NCBI GenBank assembly: GCA_000432335.1
Contig: HF995413.1
Location: forward strand, 28,863-52,031
Length of the DNA stretch: 23,169 bases
Direction: 5' to 3'
Source of the DNA: Firmicutes bacterium CAG:646
Lineage (GTDB): Bacteria > Bacillota > Clostridia > Lachnospirales > Lachnospiraceae
Position numbers and translations under genes: made by a program. Below the pieces are notes generated by a model that saw nothing but the letters and a program-made list of their open reading frames with translations, had not been told where the DNA came from and made no database searches. This document shows positions 9,660-16,284 of this stretch, piece by piece. Position 1 is the stretch's first letter. The number at the start of each line of letters is the position of its first letter.

Positions 9660-9700
9660 AAAAAAAATGTCACCACTTTTTTGAAGAAAAAATGGTGACA
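9660..9700 (-). terminator. Strong intrinsic terminator, probably bidirectional
   Basis: TGTCACCA (9668-9675) pairs perfectly with TGGTGACA (9693-9700). After one bulged C the stem continues as TTTTTT/AAAAAA, closing on a GAAG loop (9683-9686). Read on the minus strand, the hairpin is followed at once by eight T residues (complement of 9660-9667), a textbook intrinsic terminator for the minus-strand operon ending at 9742. On the plus strand it is followed only by CTTTTAG, so it may also stop the operon ending at 9500, more weakly. Its position between two convergent genes fits both uses. Confidence 0.85.
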
Positions 9701-9741
9701 CTTTTAGAGAAATACTAAAAAAGTATATATTCTCATAAACA

Positions 9742-11010
9742 TCAAGAAAGATAGATGGGTATCCGGTTTTGCCAGAGGAGTTCTTCTCCACTAGAATCGG
9801 GAATCTCCATGGTGCTGAAAAATTCTTCTGTTATAGCATCTAGTTCTTTTCGCGTGGCAGCAGCGATATAATAGAGTGCCACATAGGGATTGGGACTATG
9901 GGCGATCACGGATTCGCCTTCACGGTAGAAGATCCATGGTTTTATGACAGCCGGGTGCTGAGCCAATTTTTGGGCAGCGGATAAGTCGGCAATTTTCTTT
10001 TGTTTTCCATGAAAATACAGGACGGCTCCGTGACGGATCGGTGTTTCTGGATGATGGTGTTCCAGTTGACGGCGCAGAGCTTCTCTGTCATACAGAGCGT
10101 TTAATAATAAGTCTTCCATATTAAGTCCAAAGACAATATCAGTGAGTTCATGTTCGTAGCCAAAGAAGCGCCCTGCAATTTCGCACACCTGAATTTCTTT
10201 TCCGGGAGCCCAGAAAAACTGCATGGAAAGCGCCCCGTCCTGCTGACCGGTATGGGTAATAAAATCCTGCAGAAGCTGGCGGGCGGCAGGGGCAACCTGC
10301 TCATAAAAACAGGAAGGATATACATTGCGGGTACTGATGGGAATTTCCCCGTACTGCGTTTCTGTTTTTTCCCGGTCTGCAATGCTGATGATATGAACCT
10401 GTCCGTCCAACACCCAACTCATCAGATTAAACTCATATCCCTCATTGTATTCTTCCAGAAGAATTTCATCCAGATCGGTAAAAGCGGAAGTGCGCTGGAT
10501 TGCCTGAAAGAGTTCCTGATTGTTGTGTACCACATAAATTCCGCGGGAGCCGTATTTATCCAGAGGTTTTGTTACCAGAGGATAGCGCAGACCGTGGGAA
10601 GCTAAAGTTTCGCAAAGATCAGTATCTTTGACGGGAATGCGGAGAAATCCCGGGGTTGGAAGCTGCATTTGATGCAGGAGTTCTTTGGCGGCTGCTTTAT
10701 CGCGATACCAGGGAAGCTGTTCCGGTTTCAGGTAGCAGGGAAGATCCGCAGCGGCTGCAATTTTCACCATGCATTCCAGAAGGAGATCAGAAAATGAAGT
10801 AATGATACCGTCAACGGTCTTTTCTTTGCAAAGCTGTGCGATTTCTTCTGTTGCAGTTACCGGAATCACATAATCTTCGTCAGCGAAAGTTCGGGCGGGT
10901 CCATCCGGGTAGTTATCGCACACAATGGTATAGTAGCCCCGCTCTTTGGATTTTTTTACCAGTTGTACAAATTCACCCATGGAACCTAAGATTAATAATC
11001 TGTGTTGCAT
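9742..11010 (-). CDS. ATP-grasp domain protein (carboxylate-amine ligase-like)
   Basis: This 422-residue protein has the three-part ATP-grasp layout. Residues 1-100 are a Rossmann-like N domain (LLILGSMGEF, SFSDLLLE). An ATP-binding domain follows, with K148 in VTKPLDKYGSRGI and LLEEYNEGYEF at 184-194. The C-terminal metal-binding part has CEIAGRFFGYEHE (E277, R281). ATP-grasp ligases activate a carboxylate as an acyl-phosphate and join it to an amine or thiol. The start is ATG 11010 with AAAGGATC upstream. It is the last gene of a three-gene minus-strand operon with a PLP enzyme and a polyprenyl-phosphate glycosyltransferase, so joining an amino acid or acyl group to an amino sugar is a reasonable inference. 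Carbamoyl-phosphate-synthase-like annotation is the usual default for such proteins and would not tell the substrate. Confidence 0.85.
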   Translation of the reverse strand: MQHRLLILGSMGEFVQLVKKSKERGYYTIVCDNYPDGPARTFADEDYVIPVTATEEIAQLCKEKTVDGIITSFSDLLLECMVKIAAAADLPCYLKPEQLPWYRDKAAAKELLHQMQLPTPGFLRIPVKDTDLCETLASHGLRYPLVTKPLDKYGSRGIYVVHNNQELFQAIQRTSAFTDLDEILLEEYNEGYEFNLMSWVLDGQVHIISIADREKTETQYGEIPISTRNVYPSCFYEQVAPAARQLLQDFITHTGQQDGALSMQFFWAPGKEIQVCEIAGRFFGYEHELTDIVFGLNMEDLLLNALYDREALRRQLEHHHPETPIRHGAVLYFHGKQKKIADLSAAQKLAQHPAVIKPWIFYREGESVIAHSPNPYVALYYIAAATRKELDAITEEFFSTMEIPDSSGEELLWQNRIPIYLS

Positions 11011-11023
11011 ATAAGATCCTTTT

Positions 11024-11050
11024 GTAACTGCTCACTATCTTCACAGTTAC
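11024..11050 (-). repeat. Intergenic hairpin ahead of the ATP-grasp gene
   Basis: GTAACTG (11024-11030) and CAGTTAC (11044-11050) form a perfect 7-bp inverted repeat with a 13-base loop. It lies in the 47-base gap between the stop of the PLP-enzyme gene and the ATP-grasp start, just upstream of the AAAGGATC ribosome binding site. No T-tract follows on the minus strand, so it is not a terminator. It may be an mRNA-stability or translation-tuning hairpin. Confidence 0.4.
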
Positions 11051-11057
11051 ATCCTTT

Positions 11058-12038
11058 CTAAATGTCTTTCTCAATTTTTTCTATTGTTTTGATCATAAAA
11101 TTCATTTCTTCCATACCATACCGCTGATCGCAGGGAAGAGGCAGAATATTGGCTGCCCAGTCGTATTCCCTTCTGGTATTCGGAAGGCTTTTCAGAACAT
11201 TTCCCCAGTTGGTGGGAATAAAAATCTTGTATTTTGCCAGTTCTTTTCGAAGCTGTATGCCCTTTGGCGAATAATAAGGATAGGCAAAGGGACCTTCCGG
11301 TATCTTGCGGATAAAGGGATTTTTTCGGAAATTTTCCGGATTCAGATGTTGGTGAAGATACTGATAATTTTTTTCCCGTTGTTCTTTGATCCGGTCATAG
11401 TCGATTCCACGCAGCAAATTACAGGTCAGTTTGGACATATATTTTGGCTCTTCCTGATGGTACGTGGAAGCGTTCTTCAACATTTGTTGGTAGTAAGTTC
11501 CGGCGTCATGTTCGTATCGTCCCAGAATATGTTCCATGCGGGTGTTGGAGTGATCCGTTTCCGATAAGGGAATAAGTTTTGCATCGGTAGCCAGATAAGC
11601 GCCGTCACTGAGACCGAAAAATTTCCGGCAGGAATAAATCGTATCGATACCAGGAAGAGGACGCTGATAAAATCCATGCGTATGATCAACGATAATTCTA
11701 TCATATTTTTTCTGATATTGCAGGATCAAATCATCCGTAAGCTGTCCATAGTAATTCACAAGATAAAGATATTCCCCTTTCCTAAGACCGCAAGGACGGT
11801 CAAGCAGAGGGGTCAGTGTGTCATCCAGAGCATAAAAAGAAATCTCTGTGTCTGTCTGAGCGCAGGCATCTATAACAGAATCACAGAGAAATTCAGGCAA
11901 TAAAAGTTTTTTACATTTTCTGGAACGCAGCAGCCAGACAAGAGCGGTGCGTCCCAGATTTGCCTTATATAAATTGGGATAGTATTCGGAACCGGAAAAT
12001 TCTTCCAGTTCCAGATATCCTCCTATTTCTTTTTTCAT
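11058..12038 (-). CDS. Atypical DegT/DnrJ-like PLP-dependent enzyme
   Basis: This 326-residue protein resembles fold-type I PLP enzymes of the sugar-aminotransferase superfamily. Visible anchors are the N-terminal GRTALVWLL helix, LLLPEFLC near 45-52, VDHTHGF with D118 where the PLP-pyridine aspartate is expected, and SCRKFFGLSDGAYL with K139 where the Schiff-base lysine is expected. The lysine context (RKFFGLSDGA) differs from the canonical SFHxTKxxxxGEGG of WecE/DegT enzymes, so the reaction may be different from simple transamination. Its ATG overlaps the upstream glycosyltransferase's stop in an ATGA arrangement, indicating translational coupling. It probably works on the same sugar or an attached group as the glycosyltransferase and ATP-grasp partners. 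Function beyond the fold is not recognisable. Confidence 0.7.
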   Translation of the reverse strand: MKKEIGGYLELEEFSGSEYYPNLYKANLGRTALVWLLRSRKCKKLLLPEFLCDSVIDACAQTDTEISFYALDDTLTPLLDRPCGLRKGEYLYLVNYYGQLTDDLILQYQKKYDRIIVDHTHGFYQRPLPGIDTIYSCRKFFGLSDGAYLATDAKLIPLSETDHSNTRMEHILGRYEHDAGTYYQQMLKNASTYHQEEPKYMSKLTCNLLRGIDYDRIKEQREKNYQYLHQHLNPENFRKNPFIRKIPEGPFAYPYYSPKGIQLRKELAKYKIFIPTNWGNVLKSLPNTRREYDWAANILPLPCDQRYGMEEMNFMIKTIEKIEKDI

Positions 12039-12970
12039 TCATCCACATCTTTCTGCCGTATTACATAATGAGGCATTTTTTTTGATTCATTGAGAATGTT
12101 CATGAGATAGATTCCAATAATTCCAATGGAAAGTAAGGTAATGCCAAAGAAAGCAAGCAGTACCAGCATCAGAGACGTCCATCCTTCTATGGAAGTTCCG
12201 TAGATAAAATAACGGATGAGATAAAAGAGTCCCATGATGAAACTGAACAGAAAACTTAAGATTCCCAGATTGCGAACGAGAATCAGCGGAAAATTTGTGT
12301 GGGTCGTGATATCATAGATCAGATCCTTTGCAAGGCGCCGGAAAGAATAACCGCTTTTGCCGTAGGCTCTTGCATCATGGCGAACTGGAACGTTTATGAT
12401 CCGATTGGAAGAGAGTACCAGAAGATTGCCGATCTGGGGAAGATAGGTGTTGGTTTTCAGCATGGCTTCCACCAAAAATCTTCGGATCAGACGGTAACTG
12501 GTAATCTGAAGGTTTGGATCTTTTCCCAGCATCTTGGAAGTTGCCCAGACAGATACTTTTGTGCCAAGTTTGCGGATCGGATTATGCTTGCGTCCTTCGT
12601 AACTTGCAATGATCACATCGACATCGTCACGATCATTCATCACTTTGATCATTTTAGGAAGTTCTTCTGGCGGATGCTGCAAGTCATCGTCCATGGTGAC
12701 GATAAAATCGCCTGCCGCATGGGAAAATCCGCATAAAAGTGCGGGATGCTGCCCAAAATTTCGCGCCATTTGAATGATCTTAACCCGGTGATCTTTTTTT
12801 CTTAGCTCCGTCATTACCTGAAAAGAGTGGTCTTTGGAACCGTCATCTACAAGGATCAGTTCAAAAGGCTGCTGTATTTCTTCACGAAAGACTTTTTCCA
12901 GGCGGCTATAAAGTTCGTTTAAGGTGTGTTCTGAATTATATACAGGAACAACAACAGAATAGAGTGCCAT
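12035..12970 (-). CDS. DPM1/ArnC-like polyprenyl-phosphate glycosyltransferase
   Basis: This protein of about 311 residues starts with a GT2 domain (ALYSVVVPVYN, LVDDGSKD at 40-47, MDDDLQHPPEE with the DDD at 94-96) and ends in two predicted TM helices (about 235-258 and 268-292). That layout is typical of GtrB, ArnC and DPM1-type enzymes that load a sugar onto undecaprenyl phosphate at the inner membrane face. ATG 12970 is chosen because GGGGGAAAA lies just upstream. The longer in-frame ATG at 13012 falls inside the -10 box of the promoter at 13008-13036 and would not be transcribed. It is the first gene of the minus-strand operon, divergent from the SMR pair, which would be the matching flippase. 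The sugar could be Fuc4N from WecE, but this is inference. Confidence 0.9.
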   Translation of the reverse strand: MALYSVVVPVYNSEHTLNELYSRLEKVFREEIQQPFELILVDDGSKDHSFQVMTELRKKDHRVKIIQMARNFGQHPALLCGFSHAAGDFIVTMDDDLQHPPEELPKMIKVMNDRDDVDVIIASYEGRKHNPIRKLGTKVSVWATSKMLGKDPNLQITSYRLIRRFLVEAMLKTNTYLPQIGNLLVLSSNRIINVPVRHDARAYGKSGYSFRRLAKDLIYDITTHTNFPLILVRNLGILSFLFSFIMGLFYLIRYFIYGTSIEGWTSLMLVLLAFFGITLLSIGIIGIYLMNILNESKKMPHYVIRQKDVDE

Positions 12971-13007
12971 ATGTTTTCCCCCGATTTTTCTACTGTTTTT
13001 CGACTCA

Positions 13008-13036
13008 ATCATACCATTTTAGAGAATTTATTTCAA
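13008..13036 (-). promoter_or_regulatory. Sigma-A-type promoter of the minus-strand operon
   Basis: On the minus strand TTGAAA (complement of 13031-13036) is followed after exactly 17 bases by TATGAT (complement of 13008-13013). This matches a housekeeping promoter and places transcription start near 13001, about 30 bases before ATG 12970. The -35 box lies in the left arm of the palindrome at 13032-13054. Confidence 0.75.
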
Positions 13037-13054
13037 GAAAAACAATTTCTTGAA
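13032..13054. promoter_or_regulatory. Palindromic candidate operator between divergent promoters
   Basis: TTCAAGAAA (13032-13040) and TTTCTTGAA (13046-13054) form a perfect 9-bp inverted repeat around AACAA. The left arm overlaps the minus-strand -35 box and the right arm overlaps the plus-strand -35 box, so one bound regulator could control both operons. It could also simply be two back-to-back -35 boxes. No regulator gene is visible in the window. Confidence 0.55.
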
Positions 13055-13078
13055 GAGAGAAAGTAATAGTGTTATAAT
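13050..13078 (+). promoter_or_regulatory. Sigma-A-type promoter of the SMR/dac/wecE operon
   Basis: TTGAAG (13050-13055) and TATAAT (13073-13078) are separated by exactly 17 bases, a strong housekeeping promoter. Transcription should begin near 13085, about 43 bases before the GTG at 13128. Confidence 0.8.
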
Positions 13079-13127
13079 AAACAATATATGCTTTTTGGAG
13101 AGTTTTATTTTGATAAGGCGGTGAACA

Positions 13128-13481
13128 GTGTTGCAAAGGGGAAAAGCTTATATACAGCTGCATTTAAATATTCTTTTATTTTCTCTCACCAGTGTTTTTT
13201 CAAAATTGGCGTCTGTAGAATATAATAAGAACGGATGGAATGGAATCGGACTGTATGTTTATGCGTTTTTAATGATCGCGAATTGTGGGATTTATGCCAT
13301 TGCATGGCAGAAAGCAATTAAGAAGTTTTCTCTGTCTACAGCCTATGCCAATAAAAGTGTTTCACTTTTGTGGTCGCAGATCTGGGCAGTGATTATTTTT
13401 CATGAAAATCTTTCCGTACAGAATATCATAGGAATTTTGGTGGTTCTGGCGGGTGTTTGGACGGTGCAGAAATATGAATAG
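13128..13481 (+). CDS. SMR/EamA-like small transporter, ArnE/ArnF-like subunit 1
   Basis: This 117-residue, four-helix membrane protein has the size and pattern of the small multidrug resistance family: short hydrophobic helices near 10-30, 40-60, 66-86 and 94-113. AYANKSVSLLW and NIIGILVVLAGVW match the conserved third and fourth helices. It starts at GTG 13128 with AAGGCGG six bases upstream. The next gene encodes a second protein of the same kind overlapping by eight bases. Paired SMR proteins ArnE and ArnF flip undecaprenyl-phosphate-aminoarabinose across the membrane, and these two may form the same sort of heterodimer. Divergent placement from the polyprenyl-phosphate glycosyltransferase supports a lipid-sugar cargo rather than drug export. 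Confidence 0.82.
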   Translation: MLQRGKAYIQLHLNILLFSLTSVFSKLASVEYNKNGWNGIGLYVYAFLMIANCGIYAIAWQKAIKKFSLSTAYANKSVSLLWSQIWAVIIFHENLSVQNIIGILVVLAGVWTVQKYE

Positions 13482-13818
13482 ACCTTTTATGTTGATGATG
13501 TTGGGAGGAACCGTTTTTTCGGCTATTTCTCAGGTTTTATTGAAGCAAAGCGCAAATCAGAAGTATAAAAATCCCATTCGGGAGTATTTAAACTGGCGAG
13601 TGATTCTGGCATATGGGATTTTTTTCGGCGTATTATTGTTAAATACATATTGCTACACCAAGGTGGATATGCGGTATGGACCGGTAATCGATACGGCGGC
13701 ATACGTATTTGTGCTGCTGTTTTCCTGGCTGATCTTAAAGGAAAAGATCACAAAGGGGAAAATCATTGGAAATATTATTATTATTATTGGGATTTTTATT
13801 TATACACTGCCGGGATGA
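13474..13818 (+). CDS. SMR/EamA-like small transporter, ArnE/ArnF-like subunit 2
   Basis: This 114-residue, four-helix membrane protein overlaps the first SMR gene by eight bases. It carries a typical first helix with FSAISQVLLKQSA, where a Lys occupies a region that is acidic in drug-exporting EmrE. DTAAYVFVLLFSWLILKEKI and the final GNIIIIIGIFIY helix match the last two SMR helices. ATG 13474 is preferred because it begins at the expected family N-terminus; a GTG at 13453 would add seven residues. It probably acts as the obligate partner of the upstream protein in flipping a polyprenyl-phosphate sugar to the outer face. Pairing is inferred from order and overlap. Confidence 0.82.
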   Translation: MNRPFMLMMLGGTVFSAISQVLLKQSANQKYKNPIREYLNWRVILAYGIFFGVLLLNTYCYTKVDMRYGPVIDTAAYVFVLLFSWLILKEKITKGKIIGNIIIIIGIFIYTLPG

Positions 13819-13847
13819 GTCTGAAAAGTTAAAAGGAGAGGTACAGT

Positions 13848-15122
13848 ATGAAAAGCAGATATGGCAGAATAGCGGGGATATTATTGAGTGGTTTGCTGGT
13901 GATTGCACCGATTTCGGCGCAGGCAGCCCAAGTACAAAACGGCGCTGTCTATGAGGTGACGACGAATCAGCTACCAGAGTGGCCGCAGGCTCCGGAGATT
14001 GCCTCTGAGACAGGAATACTGATGGATGCAGATACGGGAGCGATTTTATACAATAAAGGAATGGATGAGATTCGCTATCCTGCCAGTATCACAAAGATCA
14101 TGACCTGTCTGTTGGCTTTGGAACAGGCGGGGCTTGACGATCAGGTGACATTTACCCAGACGGTACTTTCTGATCCAAATGCAGGAGGAACGAATATAGG
14201 TATGCAGGCAGGGGAGATTCTGACGATGCGCCAATGTCTGGATGTGTTGATGGTGCAGTCGGCAAATGACGTGGCTACACAGATTGCGGAATATGTGGGA
14301 GGCGGTTCGGTACAGGCTTTTGTGGATAGAATGAACGAAAGAGCCCAGGAGCTGGGGTGTACCAATACGCATTTTGCAAATGCCAGTGGAATGCCCGATG
14401 AAAATCACTATACGACTGCCCATGATATGGCGCTGATTTTTCAGCAAGCTATTAAAAATGAGACTTTTCTGGAAATCATTAAACAGCAGAATGTGGTGAT
14501 CGGTCCAACGAATATGAACGGAGAGACAAGAACGTATTCCTGCCATCATGCGCTGGTGGCGCAGTCTGCGCCGGAGTATTATGAAGGGTGTTTTGGAGGA
14601 AAAACAGGAGTAACGGAAGTGGCAAAAAACACTCTGGTCAGCGGAGTTACGAGAAATGGGATGACTCTGATCGCAGTGACGCTGCGGGCAGAAGTACAGC
14701 AGATTTATCAGGATCAGATCAAATTGTTTGATTATGGGTTTGAGAATTTTAGCCGGGCAGAGGTTCCGGGAGGGGTTGTAACTCTTCCGGCAAATCAAAC
14801 GGTGGAGAATTTTACGATACAGGAGACGGAGGAAGGCGCAGAGACGATCCAGAAATATTATTATCATGGAGAATATTATCTGGGCGCTGGAAAGAAAATG
14901 GAGCCGGAAGAAACTGTTTTGCATCCGGAAGAGCCTGTTGTCACACCGGAAAGCACCAGCGATGCCGAGAAGCAAAAACGGGAGCAGGAAATACTGGAAC
15001 ATCAGCAAAGCAAGATTTACAAAACGGTCAGCTATATTTTGGCAGGTCTGATCGGTTTTGCCGTGATCACAGCAGCAATTTCCGGTATTGTAAAAAGGAA
15101 GAAAACAAGCAGAAAGCGGTAG
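13848..15122 (+). CDS. D-alanyl-D-alanine carboxypeptidase, peptidase S11 family
   Basis: This penicillin-binding protein trims the terminal D-Ala from peptidoglycan stem peptides outside the cell. The 424-residue protein has an N-terminal signal peptide (residues 1-27, ending SAQAAQ). The catalytic motifs are SITK (S80, K83), SAN (138-140) and KTG (252-254). A beta-rich C-terminal region follows, then a membrane anchor near 390-412 and a basic KRKKTSRKR tail. It therefore looks anchored at the outer face. The start is ATG 13848 with a strong AAGGAGAGG site. It lies in the operon between the SMR pair and wecE. A peptidoglycan-editing enzyme co-transcribed with sugar-modification genes suggests coordination of wall maturation with polymer attachment. 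DacA/DacF-type naming is ambiguous, so no symbol is given. Confidence 0.95.
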   Translation: MKSRYGRIAGILLSGLLVIAPISAQAAQVQNGAVYEVTTNQLPEWPQAPEIASETGILMDADTGAILYNKGMDEIRYPASITKIMTCLLALEQAGLDDQVTFTQTVLSDPNAGGTNIGMQAGEILTMRQCLDVLMVQSANDVATQIAEYVGGGSVQAFVDRMNERAQELGCTNTHFANASGMPDENHYTTAHDMALIFQQAIKNETFLEIIKQQNVVIGPTNMNGETRTYSCHHALVAQSAPEYYEGCFGGKTGVTEVAKNTLVSGVTRNGMTLIAVTLRAEVQQIYQDQIKLFDYGFENFSRAEVPGGVVTLPANQTVENFTIQETEEGAETIQKYYYHGEYYLGAGKKMEPEETVLHPEEPVVTPESTSDAEKQKREQEILEHQQSKIYKTVSYILAGLIGFAVITAAISGIVKRKKTSRKR

Positions 15123-15135
15123 GAGTGTGAAAAAC

Positions 15136-16272
15136 GTGAAAATCAGTTTTAACAGACCACCTTTCGTGGGAAAGGAAACGGAATATATAAAAGAGGCGGT
15201 GGAAAAAAATGGTATGATCTGTGGGGATGGTCCTTTTACCAAGCGCTGTTCCGCCTGGCTGCAGGAACATTTTCGGTCAAAAGAAGTACTTCTTACCACT
15301 TCCTGTACCCATGCGCTGGAAATGGCGGCTTATCTGGCGGATATCCAGCCTGGGGATGAAGTCATTATGCCTTCTTATACGTTTGTATCTACGGCGGATG
15401 CTTTCGTTCTCCGGGGAGCTGCCTGCGTGTTTGTGGATATCCGTCCTGACACCATGAATATCGACGAGACAAAAATCGAGGCGGCGATCACAGAAAAGAC
15501 GAAAGCCATCGTGCCGGTTCATTATGCCGGTGTGGCTTGTGAGATGGATACGATTATGGAACTGGCGAAAAAATATGATCTGAAGGTGATCGAGGATGCC
15601 GCTCAGGGTGTCAATGCTTTTTACAAGGGGAAAGCGCTGGGAACTATCGGAGATTTTGGCTGTTACAGTTTCCATGAGACAAAGAATTATTCTATGGGAG
15701 AAGGGGGAGCTCTTCTTTTTCAGGATGAAAAATATCTGGAACCGGCGGAGATCCTTCGGGAAAAGGGAACGGATCGGAGTAAGTATTTCCGCGGACAAGT
15801 GGATAAATATACCTGGGTAAATTACGGTTCGTCATATCTTCCCAGCGATATGAATGCCGCTTATCTGTGGGCGCAGCTGGAGGAAGCAGATAAGATCAAT
15901 CAAAAGAGATTGAAATTGTGGAATTATTATCACGAGCATTTGGCGGATCTGGAGGAACAGGGATGGATTCAGCGTCCTTTGGTGCCGGAATATGCCACTC
16001 ACAATGCGCATATGTATTACATAAAAGTAAAAGATCTGGACACCAGAACGAAGCTTCTGGCATATCTGAAGGAAAGAGAGATTTTAAGTGTCTTTCATTA
16101 TGTGCCGCTGCATTCTTCCCGGGCCGGTCAGATGTTTGGACGTTTCCACGGGGAAGATGTGTATACCACGAAAGAGAGTGAACGGCTGCTGCGGCTTCCG
16201 ATGTATTATAGCCTGAGCATGGAGGAAGCGGCAGAAGTGGTACAGGCATTGAAAGAGTTTAAGGCGTATTAA
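15136..16272 (+). CDS. wecE: dTDP-4-amino-4,6-dideoxygalactose transaminase
   Basis: WecE (RffA) converts dTDP-4-keto-6-deoxyglucose plus glutamate to dTDP-Fuc4N, the aminosugar donor of enterobacterial common antigen. This 378-residue protein follows the family pattern closely: an N-terminus of FNRPPFVGKE, CGDGPFTKRC, PGDEVIMPSYTFVSTADAF, VDIRPDTMNIDET, EDAAQ (D154, contacts PLP) and SFHETKNYSMGEGG with the Schiff-base lysine K183. GTG 15136 is chosen because AGGAG (15121-15125) lies 10 bases upstream and this start matches the family N-terminus. The GTG at 15127 is only one base from that site. The ribosome site overlaps the stop of the carboxypeptidase gene. The product is a 4-amino sugar, suggesting the polymer or its side chain carries Fuc4N or a derivative. 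Confidence 0.92.
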   Translation: MKISFNRPPFVGKETEYIKEAVEKNGMICGDGPFTKRCSAWLQEHFRSKEVLLTTSCTHALEMAAYLADIQPGDEVIMPSYTFVSTADAFVLRGAACVFVDIRPDTMNIDETKIEAAITEKTKAIVPVHYAGVACEMDTIMELAKKYDLKVIEDAAQGVNAFYKGKALGTIGDFGCYSFHETKNYSMGEGGALLFQDEKYLEPAEILREKGTDRSKYFRGQVDKYTWVNYGSSYLPSDMNAAYLWAQLEEADKINQKRLKLWNYYHEHLADLEEQGWIQRPLVPEYATHNAHMYYIKVKDLDTRTKLLAYLKEREILSVFHYVPLHSSRAGQMFGRFHGEDVYTTKESERLLRLPMYYSLSMEEAAEVVQALKEFKAY

Positions 16273-16284
16273 GGAGGAACATCC

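Noticed and set aside
12971..13012. Upstream ATG for the DPM1-like gene
   Set aside because: It lies inside the predicted -10 box and has no good ribosome site, whereas ATG 12970 has GGGGGAAAA upstream and matches the family N-terminus.
14046..15299. 417-codon minus-strand open frame
   Set aside because: Antisense to the carboxypeptidase gene, which has all three catalytic motifs and a signal peptide.
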